Assembly: GCA_016717005.1 (NCBI GenBank)
Contig: JADJUF010000016.1
Coordinates: forward strand, 124,001-188,000
DNA: 64,000 nt
Direction of reading: 5' to 3'
DNA from: Myxococcales bacterium
GTDB lineage: Bacteria > Myxococcota_A > Polyangia > Haliangiales > Haliangiaceae
Positions within the stretch are counted from its first letter, which is position 1. Each line of letters opens with the position of its first letter. Below, one piece after another: positions 25,689 to 44,196 of the stretch. Under the pieces are notes generated by a model. That model was not told the DNA's origin. It ran no database searches and saw only the letters and a program-made list of their open reading frames with translations. The translations under genes were made by a program, and so were the position numbers.

Positions 25689-25774
25689 GCGCCTGCGCTT
25701 GCCCAGATCTCGTCGCGCGGGCGTCGTTCGATCTCACCCTTGGCCGGTGACCGTCGGGCGCGCCGCCGCGGCCG

Positions 25775-27850
25775 TCAATTCCGCGCGAGCATCACGGCGG
25801 TCTGGGCGAACTGCATCGCGGTCCAGTACGAGCCGAGGGCGTCGAGGCGCTCGCGCGGATCGCCGGCGCGCTGGGTCTCGGCGATCTGGTAGTAGATCTG
25901 CGTCTGGACCGGGATGCCGCCGGTGGCCACCAGCGCGGCGCGGGCCTGCTCGCGGGTGCGGCGCTCGGCGAACTCGAGCATGTGGTCGAAGGCCTGCTGG
26001 TGCGCGACGCCGGTGAACTCGCCGTCGGGGCCGTACTGGAGCTGGAGCGAGTAGTACTCGGTGATCAGCGTCGAGGTGTCGCTGAACGACAGCTCGCTGG
26101 CGGCCAGCGCGAACAGGCCCCAGGCGATCGAGTCCTCGCCCCAGGCGGCCTTGAGCTGCGCGGGCAGGCCGTCCATGGTGGTCACGTTGGCGCCCATCAT
26201 CGCGACCAGGTAGCCGGGCTCGCGCAGCGCGAACGCCTCGCGGGCCTGGTCCATCGGCAGGTTCAGCGCGCCGGCGAGATCGGCGACGAACAGCGCGTCG
26301 AGGTAGGCGAGGTTCGACGCGGCCGCGGACTTGAACGACTTGGCCAGGCGCCGCACGTTGGGCAGCGAGCAGCGGTAGTCGAGCGTGATCGCGGCCTCGA
26401 CCTCCATCGTCGTGCCGGCCCGGGCCAGCCCGACGATCGCCCGCGCGATCGAGCCGATCGCGGGGAACACGGTCTGGGTCAGCTCCCGGGCGGTGTCGCG
26501 CGACGCCAGCACGGCGGGCGGCTTGCCGGCCAGCGCCGCCAGCGCCGCCCGGGCCTTGGGCAGGAGCGTGCTCGACGCCATCGACCGAAAGCCCCAGCCG
26601 GTGATCGCCAGGCGGAACGCCGACATCAGCTGCAGGTGGCCGCCCATCGTGTCGGGCTTGATCGTGCCGATCGTGAGCAGGGCCTGGTCGGTCGCCGCCG
26701 CGAACTGCTCGAACTCGTCGAGCTTGGCGGTGGCGCCCGCCAGGTCGCCCTTGGCCGCGAGCGCCAGCACGTCGGCCGTCGAGCCCGCGGTCGCGCCCTG
26801 GAACCACGCGCGCGTGATCATCCGTACCGCCGCGGCGCCGCGGCCGTCGGCGCGCAGGCGCTCGGCGGTCGTCAGGTCGTCGATCGCGCCCTGCGCGAAG
26901 GACGCGACCAGCGTCGGCACGGCCTGCGAGGTCGACAGCTCGAGCACCTGGGGCCAGCCATCGGCGAGCATGCCGCTCCAGAACTGGTACTGGCGCTCCA
27001 TCGCCGCGACCACCGGCTCCGGCGGCGCCATCTGCGCGACCGTGACCGGCACCGGCCGCGCCAGCTCCTTGCCGGTGAGCAAGGTCAGCGCCGCGTAGAC
27101 GTCGGCGATCTCGACCGCCTCGGCGCCGTGCGCGGCGGCCAGCTCGACCAGATCGACCTCCTCGCCGGTGGCCAGGTCGACCGCCTTGCGCATGCCGATC
27201 GGGTAGCCGAGGCGCTTCTTGCCCTTGGCGATCGCGGCCTCGAACTTCTGCGGGATGCCGCCGACCGGGCCGATCGTGCCGTCGGGGTTGATGATGCCGG
27301 TCATCGTCGCCTCGGGCGAGACCGCGTACCCGAGCAGCCCGGCCAGGTAGCCCGCGGTCATCAGGCCCGAGGCCGAGGCGCCGTCGACCCGGCCCGACGC
27401 CGCCGCGGTGAACGTGAGGTCGGTGAGGTCCTTGCCGAGCAGGTCGGCGGCGACGAGCGACGCGGTCCACACGCCGGCGCGCCAGCTCGGGCCCAGGCCG
27501 CCCGAGACGTCCTCGAAGATGCCGACCCGGACCTGGCCCGCGGTCGAGGTGGCGGCGGTCAGCTCGACCGCGCCGAGGCCCCCGACCGGGGGCGTCGCGC
27601 CGGTGTCGACGTAGAGCGAGTCGACCGAGACCTTGCGCTCGCCGGCGGCCAGCGGCACGACGGTCGAGCCGCCGCGCTCGTCGGTGCCGAGGATCAGCGC
27701 CGAGTCGCCGCGCTTGGCGTCGCCGCCGAACGCCAGCGGCCGCACCTGGGCCGGGCCGCCCGCGCCCGGGGTCGGGGCCGGCGTCGGGGCCGTCGGCCGG
27801 GGGGACGTACACGCGAGCAGCGACACACCCAGGAGCAGCGCGATCCTCAT
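25775..27850 (-). CDS. Secreted lipoprotein with Lon-type (S16) protease domain
   Basis: 691 residues. Signal peptide MRIALLLGVSLLAC with lipobox Cys14, so a lipoprotein outside the cytosol. Residues ~75-250 resemble the Lon proteolytic domain: DGASASGLM with candidate nucleophile S159 (Lon DGPSAG), then GIINPDGTIGPVGGIPQK with candidate K202 (Lon GG-x3-K). There is no AAA ATPase. The rest (~280-690) is helical, with repeats of Ala-rich segments of unknown fold. ATG 27850 is chosen over ATG 27859 because TACGAT ends 7 nt upstream of it. It is divergent from xerD. Substrates are unknown; an ATP-independent periplasmic protease or a derived binding protein are both possible. Confidence 0.8.
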   Translation of the reverse strand: MRIALLLGVSLLACTSPRPTAPTPAPTPGAGGPAQVRPLAFGGDAKRGDSALILGTDERGGSTVVPLAAGERKVSVDSLYVDTGATPPVGGLGAVELTAATSTAGQVRVGIFEDVSGGLGPSWRAGVWTASLVAADLLGKDLTDLTFTAAASGRVDGASASGLMTAGYLAGLLGYAVSPEATMTGIINPDGTIGPVGGIPQKFEAAIAKGKKRLGYPIGMRKAVDLATGEEVDLVELAAAHGAEAVEIADVYAALTLLTGKELARPVPVTVAQMAPPEPVVAAMERQYQFWSGMLADGWPQVLELSTSQAVPTLVASFAQGAIDDLTTAERLRADGRGAAAVRMITRAWFQGATAGSTADVLALAAKGDLAGATAKLDEFEQFAAATDQALLTIGTIKPDTMGGHLQLMSAFRLAITGWGFRSMASSTLLPKARAALAALAGKPPAVLASRDTARELTQTVFPAIGSIARAIVGLARAGTTMEVEAAITLDYRCSLPNVRRLAKSFKSAAASNLAYLDALFVADLAGALNLPMDQAREAFALREPGYLVAMMGANVTTMDGLPAQLKAAWGEDSIAWGLFALAASELSFSDTSTLITEYYSLQLQYGPDGEFTGVAHQQAFDHMLEFAERRTREQARAALVATGGIPVQTQIYYQIAETQRAGDPRERLDALGSYWTAMQFAQTAVMLARN

Positions 27851-27857
27851 CGGACCC

Positions 27858-27863
27858 ATCGTA
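27858..27863 (-). promoter_or_regulatory. Putative -10 of the Lon-like lipoprotein gene
   Basis: TACGAT on the minus strand, 7 nt before ATG 27850. It overlaps the alternative ATG at 27859, which argues against that start. Confidence 0.5.
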
Positions 27864-27927
27864 CCGCGCGCGGGCCGCCCGAGGCCGAAACTTGCCCGCC
27901 GGATGCGGGCGCGGTTCGATCGGCGCG

Positions 27928-28845
27928 ATGGCGCGCACGCTGGCGATCGACCGCGCGGTCGACCTGTTCCTCGACCACTGCAAGGTCGAGCGCGGGCTCG
28001 CGCCCAACACGCTCGACGGCTACGGCCGCGATCTGGCGCGCCTGGCCGGGTTCCTGGGCGCGCGCGGCCGGGCGATCGTCGACGACATCACCGCGGTCGA
28101 TCTGGCCGATCACCTGGCGGCGCTGACGGCGGCCGGGCAGTCGGCCCGGACCCGGGCCCGGGCGCTGGTCGCGATCCGCGGGCTCGGGCGCTACCTGGTC
28201 GGCGAGAAGTGGCTCGACGCCGACCCCAGCGAGCTGATCGACGCGCCCAGGACCGCGCCGCGCTCGCCGGTGGTGATCGGCGAGGACGCGGTGGCGCGGA
28301 TCATCGCGGCGGCGCCGCGGTCGACCCCGCGCGGGCTGCGCGACGCGGCGATGCTCGAGCTGATCTACGCGACCGGCCTGCGGGTGTCCGAGCTGGTGGG
28401 CGTGCCGCTGGCCGACGTCAACCTGAAGAGCGGGTTCGTGCGCGTCACCGGCAAGGGCGGCAAGACCCGCCTGGTGCCGATGGGCGGCGCGGCCCGGGCC
28501 GCGATCGAGGCCTACGTCGCGACCGTGCGGCCGACCTGGCTGCGCGACCCCCGCCAGCCGGCGATGTTCCTGACCGAGCGCGGCCGGCCGATGACCCGGC
28601 AGGGCTTCTGGAAGCTCCTGGGCGGCTACGTCCGCGCGGCCGGGGTGCGGGCGGTCGGCGGCGCCGTCTCGCCGCACAAGCTGCGGCACTCGTTCGCGAC
28701 CCACCTGCTCGAGCGCGGCGCCGACCTGCGCGCGGTCCAGGCCATGCTCGGCCACGCCGACATCGCGACGACCCAGATCTACACCCACGTCAGCCGGGCC
28801 CGGCTGGTCGAGCAGTACCGCGCCGCGCACCCGCGGGCTCGGTAG
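27928..28845 (+). CDS. xerD: Tyrosine recombinase XerD-like
   Basis: 305 residues, the length of XerC/XerD, with an N-terminal SAM-like core-binding domain (1-~110) and a C-terminal catalytic domain. The catalytic set is complete: R152 (ATGLRVSEL), K in GKGGKTR (~176-179), H250 and R253 (SPHKLRHSFATH), H276 (LGHADIATTQ) and nucleophile Y285 (QIYTH). It should resolve chromosome dimers at dif with a partner. The neighbours (M50 protease, scpA-scpB) are the usual housekeeping context rather than a mobile element, which favours XerD over an integrase. The start is ATG 27928. Confidence 0.9.
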   Translation: MARTLAIDRAVDLFLDHCKVERGLAPNTLDGYGRDLARLAGFLGARGRAIVDDITAVDLADHLAALTAAGQSARTRARALVAIRGLGRYLVGEKWLDADPSELIDAPRTAPRSPVVIGEDAVARIIAAAPRSTPRGLRDAAMLELIYATGLRVSELVGVPLADVNLKSGFVRVTGKGGKTRLVPMGGAARAAIEAYVATVRPTWLRDPRQPAMFLTERGRPMTRQGFWKLLGGYVRAAGVRAVGGAVSPHKLRHSFATHLLERGADLRAVQAMLGHADIATTQIYTHVSRARLVEQYRAAHPRAR

Positions 28846-28889
28846 CCGGCGAGCTTGCGACCGTCGCCGCGGCCGTCCATAGTCCCGCG

Positions 28890-29570
28890 GTGAACACCGA
28901 GATGACGCCCGAACGCATCCAGATCGTGGTGCAGGGCATGATCATGTTCATCGCGGCGATCGCGCTGCACGAGTTCGGGCACGCGTGGATGGCCACCCGG
29001 CTCGGCGACAGCACGCCGCGCCGGCAGGGGCGCCTGACGCTCAACCCGATGGCCCACGCCGATCCGATCGGCACGCTGCTCTTGCCGCTGGTGTTCCTGG
29101 TCTCGACCGGCGGCATCGGCTTCGCCTGGGGCAAGCCGGTCCAGCACCGGTCGTTCGACCGCAAGGGCAACCTGCTGGTCGCGTTCGCCGGGCCGGCGAT
29201 GAACGTGATCCTGGCCGCGTTCATCTGCACCGTCCACGTCGCGCTGCTCAAGGGCGGCGTGGTCACGCTCGGCGATCGGATCTCGAGCGGCCTCGTCATG
29301 GCGGTGTTCCTGAACTTCATCCTGTTCTTCTTCAACCTGATCCCGGCGGCGCCGCTCGACGGCGGCACCGTGCTGCGCGGCCTGATCCCCTACAGCTGGC
29401 TGCGCACCTACGACCAGTACGCGGTCTACGCGCCGTTCGTGCTGCTGGCGTTCATGTTGATCCCGGCCATCGGCGTGATCGTGCGGACGCCGGCCCTGTT
29501 CATGACCGAGCACCTCTACGACGTGCTGCTGAAGATCGGCGGCCTGCCGCCGCTGCCGGGGATGGGATGA
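28890..29570 (+). CDS. Site-2 protease family membrane metalloprotease (M50)
   Basis: 226 residues with about five membrane helices. Zinc motif HEFGH (in ALHEFGHAWMA), followed by TLNPMAHADPIGT, and the third-ligand motif PLDGG in LIPAAPLDGGTVLRG. It is a short M50B-type protein, often found just before scpA. GTG 28890 is chosen because CATAGT lies 6 nt upstream; ATG 28902 is an alternative. Its stop overlaps the scpA ATG, so it is co-transcribed with the condensin genes. Its substrate is unknown. Confidence 0.9.
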   Translation: MNTEMTPERIQIVVQGMIMFIAAIALHEFGHAWMATRLGDSTPRRQGRLTLNPMAHADPIGTLLLPLVFLVSTGGIGFAWGKPVQHRSFDRKGNLLVAFAGPAMNVILAAFICTVHVALLKGGVVTLGDRISSGLVMAVFLNFILFFFNLIPAAPLDGGTVLRGLIPYSWLRTYDQYAVYAPFVLLAFMLIPAIGVIVRTPALFMTEHLYDVLLKIGGLPPLPGMG

Positions 29571-30412
29571 GCTTCGCCGGCGGCAACTACCAGGTCGCGC
29601 TCGACGTGTTCGAGGGCCCGCTCGACCTGCTCCTGCACCTGGTCAAGAAGCACGAGCTCGAGATCCTCGACATCCCGATCGCGTTCGTCACCCAGAAGTA
29701 CCTCGAGTACCTCGACGCGATGCAGCGGCTCGACATCGACGTCGCCGGCGAGTACCTGGTGATGGCGGCGACCCTGTGCCACCTCAAGTCGCGCGAGCTC
29801 TTGCCCAACCCCGAGCCCGAGCCGGTCGAGGAGCTCGACGAGGACGCGCCGCTCGAGGAGATCGACACCCGGGCCGAGCTGATCAAGCGGCTGCTCGAGT
29901 ACCAGAAGTACAAGGCCGCGGCCAACCACCTCGGCGACCGGCCCGTGGTCGGGCGCAACGTCTGGGGCCGGGGCATGGCGCTCGAGGACGCCATCGCCGA
30001 GGGCATCGACGCCGAGGCCATCGCGCCGCTGGCGCCGTTCCCGGTCCACAAGCTGATCGAGGCCCTCGACCGGCTGATGCGGTCGGCCAAGATCAAGGTC
30101 AGCCACAACGTCCTGATCGATCGCCTGAGCGTCAGCCAGCGCATCAGCGAGCTGACCGACCGGCTCGAGCGCGAGGGCACGTTCACGTTCACCTCGATGT
30201 TCCGGTTCGCGCAGCCCGACGTCGAGATGACCTACGCCGAGATCAAGCACGAGGCCGTCGTGACGCTGCTCGCGGTGCTCGAGATGGCCAAGCTGCGGCT
30301 GATCGCGATCCGCCAGGACGAGGGCGACGTCGAGATCCACATCGCCCGGGTCGCCGAGGACCTGCGCGAGGCCGTGGCCCGGACCGTGGCCGGCTCCGAC
30401 GAGTACCGCTAG
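29567..30412 (+). CDS. scpA: Segregation and condensation protein A (kleisin)
   Basis: 281 residues. The kleisin subunit links the two SMC heads in chromosome condensation. The N-terminal VALDVFEGPLDLLLHLVKKHELEILDIPI is the ScpA hallmark, with a C-terminal winged helix around SMFRFAQPDVEMTYAEIKHEAVVTLLAVLEMAKLRLI-type sequence split here over residues ~210-250. ATG 29567 overlaps the M50 stop. It is followed 74 nt later by scpB, the usual partner. Confidence 0.94.
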   Translation: MSFAGGNYQVALDVFEGPLDLLLHLVKKHELEILDIPIAFVTQKYLEYLDAMQRLDIDVAGEYLVMAATLCHLKSRELLPNPEPEPVEELDEDAPLEEIDTRAELIKRLLEYQKYKAAANHLGDRPVVGRNVWGRGMALEDAIAEGIDAEAIAPLAPFPVHKLIEALDRLMRSAKIKVSHNVLIDRLSVSQRISELTDRLEREGTFTFTSMFRFAQPDVEMTYAEIKHEAVVTLLAVLEMAKLRLIAIRQDEGDVEIHIARVAEDLREAVARTVAGSDEYR

Positions 30413-30486
30413 GGCCAGGGCGCACCGCGTTACCGCACGAAGGGGGTTTCGCTCCCGCCCGCAAGTGCGCTAAAAGCGCGGCGAAC

Positions 30487-32627
<2,141 letters not shown>

Positions 32628-32628
<1 letters not shown>

Positions 32629-34409
32629 TGTCTGCTCCTACACTCGTGCGCCTGCAACGATTCATCGCGCAGGGCGGCATCGCCGCGCGTCGCAAGGCCG
32701 AAGCGCTGATCAAGGCGGGCCGGGTCACGGTCGACGGCCAGGTCGTCACCGAGCTCGGCACCAAGGTCGATCCGCTGACCGCCAACGTCCAGGTCGACGG
32801 CGCGCCGGTCGCGCCGCAAGAGCTGTTCTACATCGTCTTCAACAAGCCCAAGGGCTGCATCACCGCGGTGACCGATGATCGCGGCCGCGAGACGGTGATG
32901 GACTACCTGCCGAACCTGCCGGTATCGGTGGCGCCGGTGGGGCGGCTCGACTTCTACAGCGAGGGCGTGCTGCTCTTGACCAACGACGGCGAGCTGGCGG
33001 CCAAGCTGCTGGCGCCGGGGTCGCACGTGGCCAAGACCTACCACGTCAAGGTCAATGGCGACATCGGCGCGGCCGAGCTCGAGCGCCTGCGCACCGGGGT
33101 CACCCTCGACGACGGCACCGTGACCGCGCCGGCCGAGGTCGAGGAGCTGCCGAGCGACAGTCGCCACTCCTGGCTGGCGTTCACCCTGTACGAGGGTAAG
33201 TCGCGCCAGATCCACCGCATGCTCGAGGCGCTCGGCGCCACGGTCACCAAGCTCCAGCGGGTCGCGTTCGCGAACCTGTCGTTCCACGGCCTGCGGGTCG
33301 GCGACGCGCGCGAGCTGTCCCAGGGCGAGCTCAACGAGCTGCGTGAGCTGGTCGGCATGGACCGCAAGGTCGGCGCGCGTGGGCGGTGGTCCGCGACCCG
33401 CGAAGAGACCGATCGGTCCCGCAACCAGCGCGCCCAGCTGCTCGCCGCCAAGATCGAGGCCGCCGGCGGTGTGGTCCCGCGTGGCGTCGGTGACGACGAC
33501 GACGAGCACGTGTTTGAGCAGCAGCTCGACGCGCGCCGGGGCGACGCGCGCGGTCCGGCGCGGCCTGACGATCGGCGCGGCCCGCCGCGTGCCGACGCCC
33601 GCCGCGGTCCGGCGCGGCCCGACGCGCGGCGCGGTCCGGCGCGTGATGACGCGCGGCGCGGTCCGGCGCGTGATGACGCGCGGCGCGGTCCGGCGCGTGA
33701 TGACGCGCGGCGCGGTCCGGCGCGTGATGACGCGCGGCGCGGTCCGCCGCGTGATGACGCGCGGCGCGGTCCGGCGCGTGATGACGCGCGGCGCGGTCCG
33801 GCGCGTGATGACGCGCGGCGCGGTCCGGCGCGTGCCGACGCCCGCCGCGGTCCGGCGCGGCCCGACGATCGGCGCGGCCCGCCGCGTGCCGACGCCCGCC
33901 GCGGTCCGGCGCGGCCTGACGATCGGCGCGGCAGCTTCGGCGGCCGGCCGAGCAGCGACGATCGGCCCGCCCGCGGGGGCCGACCGGGGGCGAGCTCCGG
34001 TCCCGCGCGCGGCGCCAGTCGTCCGGGCGCCAGCGGTGGTGGCTTCGGCGGTCGTCCGGCCAGCGGCGGTCGTCCGGCGAGCGGCGGTCGTCCCGCGAGC
34101 GGCGGTCGTCCCGCCAGCGGCGGTCGTCCCGCGAGCGGTGGTGGCTTCGGCGGTCGTCCTGCGAGCGGCGGTCGCCCGGCCAGCGGTGGTCGCCCGGCCA
34201 GCGGCGGTCGCCCGGCCAGCGGCGGTCGCCCGGCCAGCAGCGGTCGCCCGGCCAGCAGCGGTCGCCCGGCCAGCGGTGGTCGTCCTGCCAGCGGCGGTCG
34301 TCCCGCCAGCGGCGGTCGTCCGGCCAGCGGCGGTCGTCCTGCCAGCGGCGGTCGCCCGGCCAGCGGTGGTCGTCCGGGGCCGCGTGGCAAGGGTCCGAGT
34401 CGCCGCTGA
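32628..34409 (+). CDS. rluB: 23S rRNA pseudouridine synthase RluB/RsuA family with basic repeat tail
   Basis: 593 residues; the enzyme core ends near 250. An S4 RNA-binding domain (LVRLQRFIAQGGIAARRKAEAL) leads into the synthase domain, with catalytic D108 in GRLDFYSEGVLLLTNDG and the KTYHVKV and GKSRQIHRMLEALG motifs. From about residue 305 the protein is a disordered Arg-rich tail: a 9-residue R-G-P-A-R-D-D-A-R unit (27 bp), then a 6-residue S-G-G-R-P-A unit (18 bp). The tail is RGG-like and should bind RNA. The ATG overlaps the scpB stop; scpA-scpB-rluB is the conserved order. The acidic ScpB tail and the basic RluB tail lie next to each other. Confidence 0.91.
33570..33930 (+). repeat. 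27-bp tandem repeat in rluB coding RGPARDDAR
   Basis: About 13 units of CGCGGTCCGGCGCGTGATGACGCG-type sequence (written here in part), several identical, flanked by diverged RPDDRRGPPRADA units. The frame is kept throughout. Confidence 0.9.
34029..34380 (+). repeat. 18-bp tandem repeat in rluB coding SGGRPA
   Basis: About 19 units of GCCAGCGGCGGTCGTCCG with synonymous variants, interrupted twice by GGFGGRPA units. It gives a Gly-Arg-rich, RGG-like tail. Confidence 0.9.
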
Positions 34410-34439
34410 TCGCGACTCCGTGATAGCGTGCGTTCCTCC

Positions 34440-35055
<616 letters not shown>

Positions 35056-35140
35056 CCCGGGCCCCACTGGGGCCAACGGGCTGCCTGATCGGGCAGGCGA
35101 TTGCGCCAGCGCCGCCACCTGCGCGATCGCCGGTCGCCGC

Positions 35141-35146
35141 TATAGT
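35141..35146 (+). promoter_or_regulatory. Putative -10 of tldD
   Basis: TATAGT ends 7 nt before the tldD ATG at 35154, consistent with a leaderless tldD transcript and with tldD being a separate gene from the BMC-type ORF. Confidence 0.55.
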
Positions 35147-35153
35147 GTCGGCC

Positions 35154-36611
<1,458 letters not shown>

Positions 36612-36621
36612 GCAAAGCACC

Positions 36622-38013
<1,392 letters not shown>

Positions 38014-38096
38014 CGCCCGCCGGGCGAGGTCGCCGGGGGCGCGGCCCGCCCGGCCAGCCCGCGGCGGCCGCGTCCCAGCGTGCTCGGTGGCTGAGA

Positions 38097-38102
38097 TATA
38101 TT
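38097..38102 (+). promoter_or_regulatory. Putative -10 of the sigma-like gene
   Basis: TATATT ends 7 nt before ATG 38110, one of the clearest examples of the leaderless arrangement. Confidence 0.55.
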
Positions 38103-38109
38103 CGGCGCG

Positions 38110-38865
38110 ATGAGCCGCTGGACCCGGGAGGTCGACGATCGCGCCGCGGCGCTGATCGACGGCGTGGTCGCCGGCGGTGACGCCCGCGCCGGGGCGTGGC
38201 GCGGCCTGATGGTGCTGCTGGCGCCGCACCTCGAGGCCTGGGCCCGCTCGAGCCGGCTGCTGCGGCGGTGCCGGCTGGCCGGCGATGACGACGCCCGCGC
38301 CGTGATGGTCGCGGTGTTCGAGCGGCTGGTGGCGCACGACCACGCCAACCTGCGCGCGTTCGCCGCCCGCGAGGCCGCGGCCGACAGCGACCCCGACGCG
38401 ATCATGGCGGAGCTCGCGCGCCTGGGCCGGCTCGACGACGACCTCACCGACGAGCCCGCCGCGGACGAGCCCGCGCCGGTCAAGGCCTGGCTCCTTCGCT
38501 TGCTCGACTACGTCGCGCGCGATCACGTGCGGCGGCGCTTCGGCTGGGCGCGCGACGACGGCCCGAGCAAGCGCGATCTCGGCAGCGACGCCGCGCGGCT
38601 CGACGGCGTCGTCGACGCCGGCGCGCGTCCGCCGCTGACCGACCGCCTGACGGTCGGGCGCCTGGTGGCGGAGGTGCGCGCGCACATGGCGACGTTCCCG
38701 GCCCCGATGCCGGCCGCGCTCGAGCTGTGGTTCGACGACCACGGCTTCGAGGAGATCGCGACCGCGCTCACGCTGGCCAGCGCCGACGCCGCCCGGGCGC
38801 TGGTGCGCGCCGGCCAGGCCCGCCTGCGCGAGCGGTTCCGCGGCCGCGCGCCGCTGTTCACATGA
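38110..38865 (+). CDS. Sigma-factor-like protein (ECF-type, divergent)
   Basis: 251 residues, helical. The ~50-85 region (ARSSRLLRRCRLAGDDDARAVMVAVFERLVAH) is like sigma-70 region 2 with its DDD-AQ segment, and the C-terminus (HGFEEIATALTLASADAARALVRAGQARLRERF) is like a region-4 helix-turn-helix. The middle is longer than in ordinary ECF factors. It may act as an alternative sigma or a divergent regulator; this is inferred from pattern only. Its stop overlaps the following ATG by 4 nt, so the next gene is coupled and might be its regulator or output. Confidence 0.65.
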   Translation: MSRWTREVDDRAAALIDGVVAGGDARAGAWRGLMVLLAPHLEAWARSSRLLRRCRLAGDDDARAVMVAVFERLVAHDHANLRAFAAREAAADSDPDAIMAELARLGRLDDDLTDEPAADEPAPVKAWLLRLLDYVARDHVRRRFGWARDDGPSKRDLGSDAARLDGVVDAGARPPLTDRLTVGRLVAEVRAHMATFPAPMPAALELWFDDHGFEEIATALTLASADAARALVRAGQARLRERFRGRAPLFT

Positions 38866-39343
38866 AGCTCCTCGTCGCGCTGGCCCTGACCTGGGTCGTC
38901 ACCCGCGGCGCGATGGAGCCGGGGCGCACGCCCGGGAGCTTCTGGGTCACCACCGAGCCGGTGCCCGGGCGGTTCACCAACGGCGAGGTGATGTCGACCA
39001 CCGCCGTCCGGCTGCCGTACCGGCTCGACGTGCGCTGGCGCCGGATCGGCCCCGAGGGCGGACGCTCGCTGCACGTGATCATCGCCGGCGGCATCGTGCT
39101 CGTGCAGTCAGGCCAGCTCGCGCTCTACGCCTATGACGAGGCGGCGTTGGTCGCGCGCGGGTGGACCGCGGTGCCGACGCTGGCGACGCACGCCGAGCAC
39201 GCGATCGGCGTCGAGCAGGATCTCCAGGAGGTCCGGGTGTTCGTCGACGGCGCCGTGGTGCTCCGCCAGCCGCTGGTCGCCGGCCGCGCGACGACCAAGG
39301 TCGGCGTCGGCCTCAAGGGCGCGGGCGGTTATCGGTCGTCGCT

Positions 39344-42760
<3,417 letters not shown>

Positions 42761-42774
42761 CGCCGATCCTCAGC

Positions 42775-43504
42775 CTACAGGTCGAGCGCGTAGCCGACCT
42801 CGAGCGCCAGGTAGAAGTCGGGGTTGGACGCCTCGGTCGGGATCACCCCCAGCTCCATGCCGATCGTGAACGGGCCGAGCGGCGGGATCGCCTCGTGCCA
42901 CGACAGCACTCCGCCGAGATCGCCGCTCGACAGGTTGTAGAGCGCGTAGAGCTCGCGCACGGCGTGGTCGCGGAAGCCACCGACCGAGTGGTACGCGAGG
43001 CCCGCCGCCGCGACCGGCGTCAGGCCGCTCGGCTCTGTCGACATCGGATCGCTCGGCGCCGGCACCAGCGCGGCCTTCATGCCGCCGGCCAGGATCAGCG
43101 CCTTGCGCATCACGGTCTTGTTGGAGATGACGGTGCGGGTGCCGCCCGACGGCGCGGTCGACCAGGTGTCCCAGGCGACGCCGTGGCGGTGCCACAGCAC
43201 CAGGCCGCCCAGCGCGTCGAGCTGCGCGACCCCGCCGAGATCGTAGCGCGCGCCCGGTGAGCCACAGCGGCCCGAGCTGCCGGTCGGCGCGCGCGAACGC
43301 GCTGACGCTGCCGCCGAGCGCGTAGCCGAGGGCGATCTCGATGCTGACCGGCGCCGGCGCGACGCAGGCGTCGAGCTGGGCCTGGGTCGGCGCCGCGGCG
43401 ACCGCGGCCTCCTTGCACACCAGCGGCTGGCCGGCGCGCGCTGTGGCCGGCGCCAGGATCACCGCGGCGAGCGCGGCACCAGTGATTCGGGTCGTCTTGT
43501 CCAT
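42775..43504 (-). CDS. Secreted/outer-membrane hypothetical protein, with a one-base frameshift
   Basis: About 242 residues if one extra base in the GCGCGCG run near 43245-43252 is removed. The N-terminal frame gives a signal peptide (MDKTTRITGAALAAVILAPATARA) and IEIALGYALGGSVSAFARADRQLGPLWLTG. After the shift the frame gives ARYDLGGVAQLDALGGLVLW and ends in NPDFYLALEVGYALDL, a typical outer-membrane beta-strand end. The two halves join only with the indel. The upstream GGAGGA is a good ribosome site. The gene probably encodes a small beta-barrel protein. It lies just before the receptor kinase. Confidence 0.7.
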
Positions 43505-43602
43505 GCAGGTCCTCCTCTCCGACCATCACGGGGCGGCCCGGGCGAACGTCAGGCGCGAAGTTTCGGCCTGACGGTTCCCCCGCGCGCCTCGTGAGTGGAG
43601 GC

Positions 43603-44196
43603 ATGCGCAACCTACGCTCGCTCGCCCTGTTCGCCGCCGCCCTGTCGCTGACCGGGTGCTTCTCGCTGTTCCCGATACCTGGCACCGGGGGCAAGAAGTC
43701 CGCCCCGGCCAAGGCCGAGGTCGACGGCAAGGTCTTCGGCACCGGCACCATGGTCAACGACGCCTGGGAGGTGACGCTCCTGGTCGACCCGGCGACGGTC
43801 GCGGTGTCCGCGACCGCCGATCAGCTGATCGTCGACAGCACCAAGGGCGGCGGCGTCGACCCGATCAACGGCGACTTCTTGCTGACGATGCGGCGCAAGC
43901 GCCCCGGCGAGACCGCGAAGTCGCTGATCGCCGCGGAGCTGCGCAACCTCAACGTCCACCGCAAGCCCGAGTACTTCAAGGGCGTGCTCGCGTCGTTCGA
44001 CCTGCCGGCGCTGGGCGAGCAGACCAGCAACGGCTCGGCGATCGGCACGATCACCGCCGCCGAGCAGGGCCAGTGCATCTTCGAGCTGATCCTGGTCGCG
44101 CCCGACGTCGATCAGCTGGTCAAGCTCGAGCTGGCGAGCCGCGCCGGCATCCTGGCCAAGGTCGGCAAGTCACCGAACCCCACGGTGTGTCGGTGA
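43603..44196 (+). CDS. Putative lipoprotein
   Basis: 197 residues. Signal peptide and lipobox LSLTGC with Cys19; a short Pro/Gly linker follows, then a beta-rich domain (VDGKVFGTGTMVNDAWEVTLLVDPATVAV) ending in a Cys pair-like QGQCIFEL...PTVCR. No family was recognised. ATG 43603 is chosen, with GTGGAGGC as ribosome site; a GTG at 43591 is in frame. It is the first of three coupled envelope genes; the next starts within its last codon. Divergent from 42775-43504 with ~98 nt between. Confidence 0.75.
   Translation: MRNLRSLALFAAALSLTGCFSLFPIPGTGGKKSAPAKAEVDGKVFGTGTMVNDAWEVTLLVDPATVAVSATADQLIVDSTKGGGVDPINGDFLLTMRRKRPGETAKSLIAAELRNLNVHRKPEYFKGVLASFDLPALGEQTSNGSAIGTITAAEQGQCIFELILVAPDVDQLVKLELASRAGILAKVGKSPNPTVCR

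Noticed and set aside
27928..28845. Phage-type integrase marking a mobile element
   Set aside because: Length, motif set and housekeeping neighbours fit XerD; no attachment repeats or phage genes are nearby.
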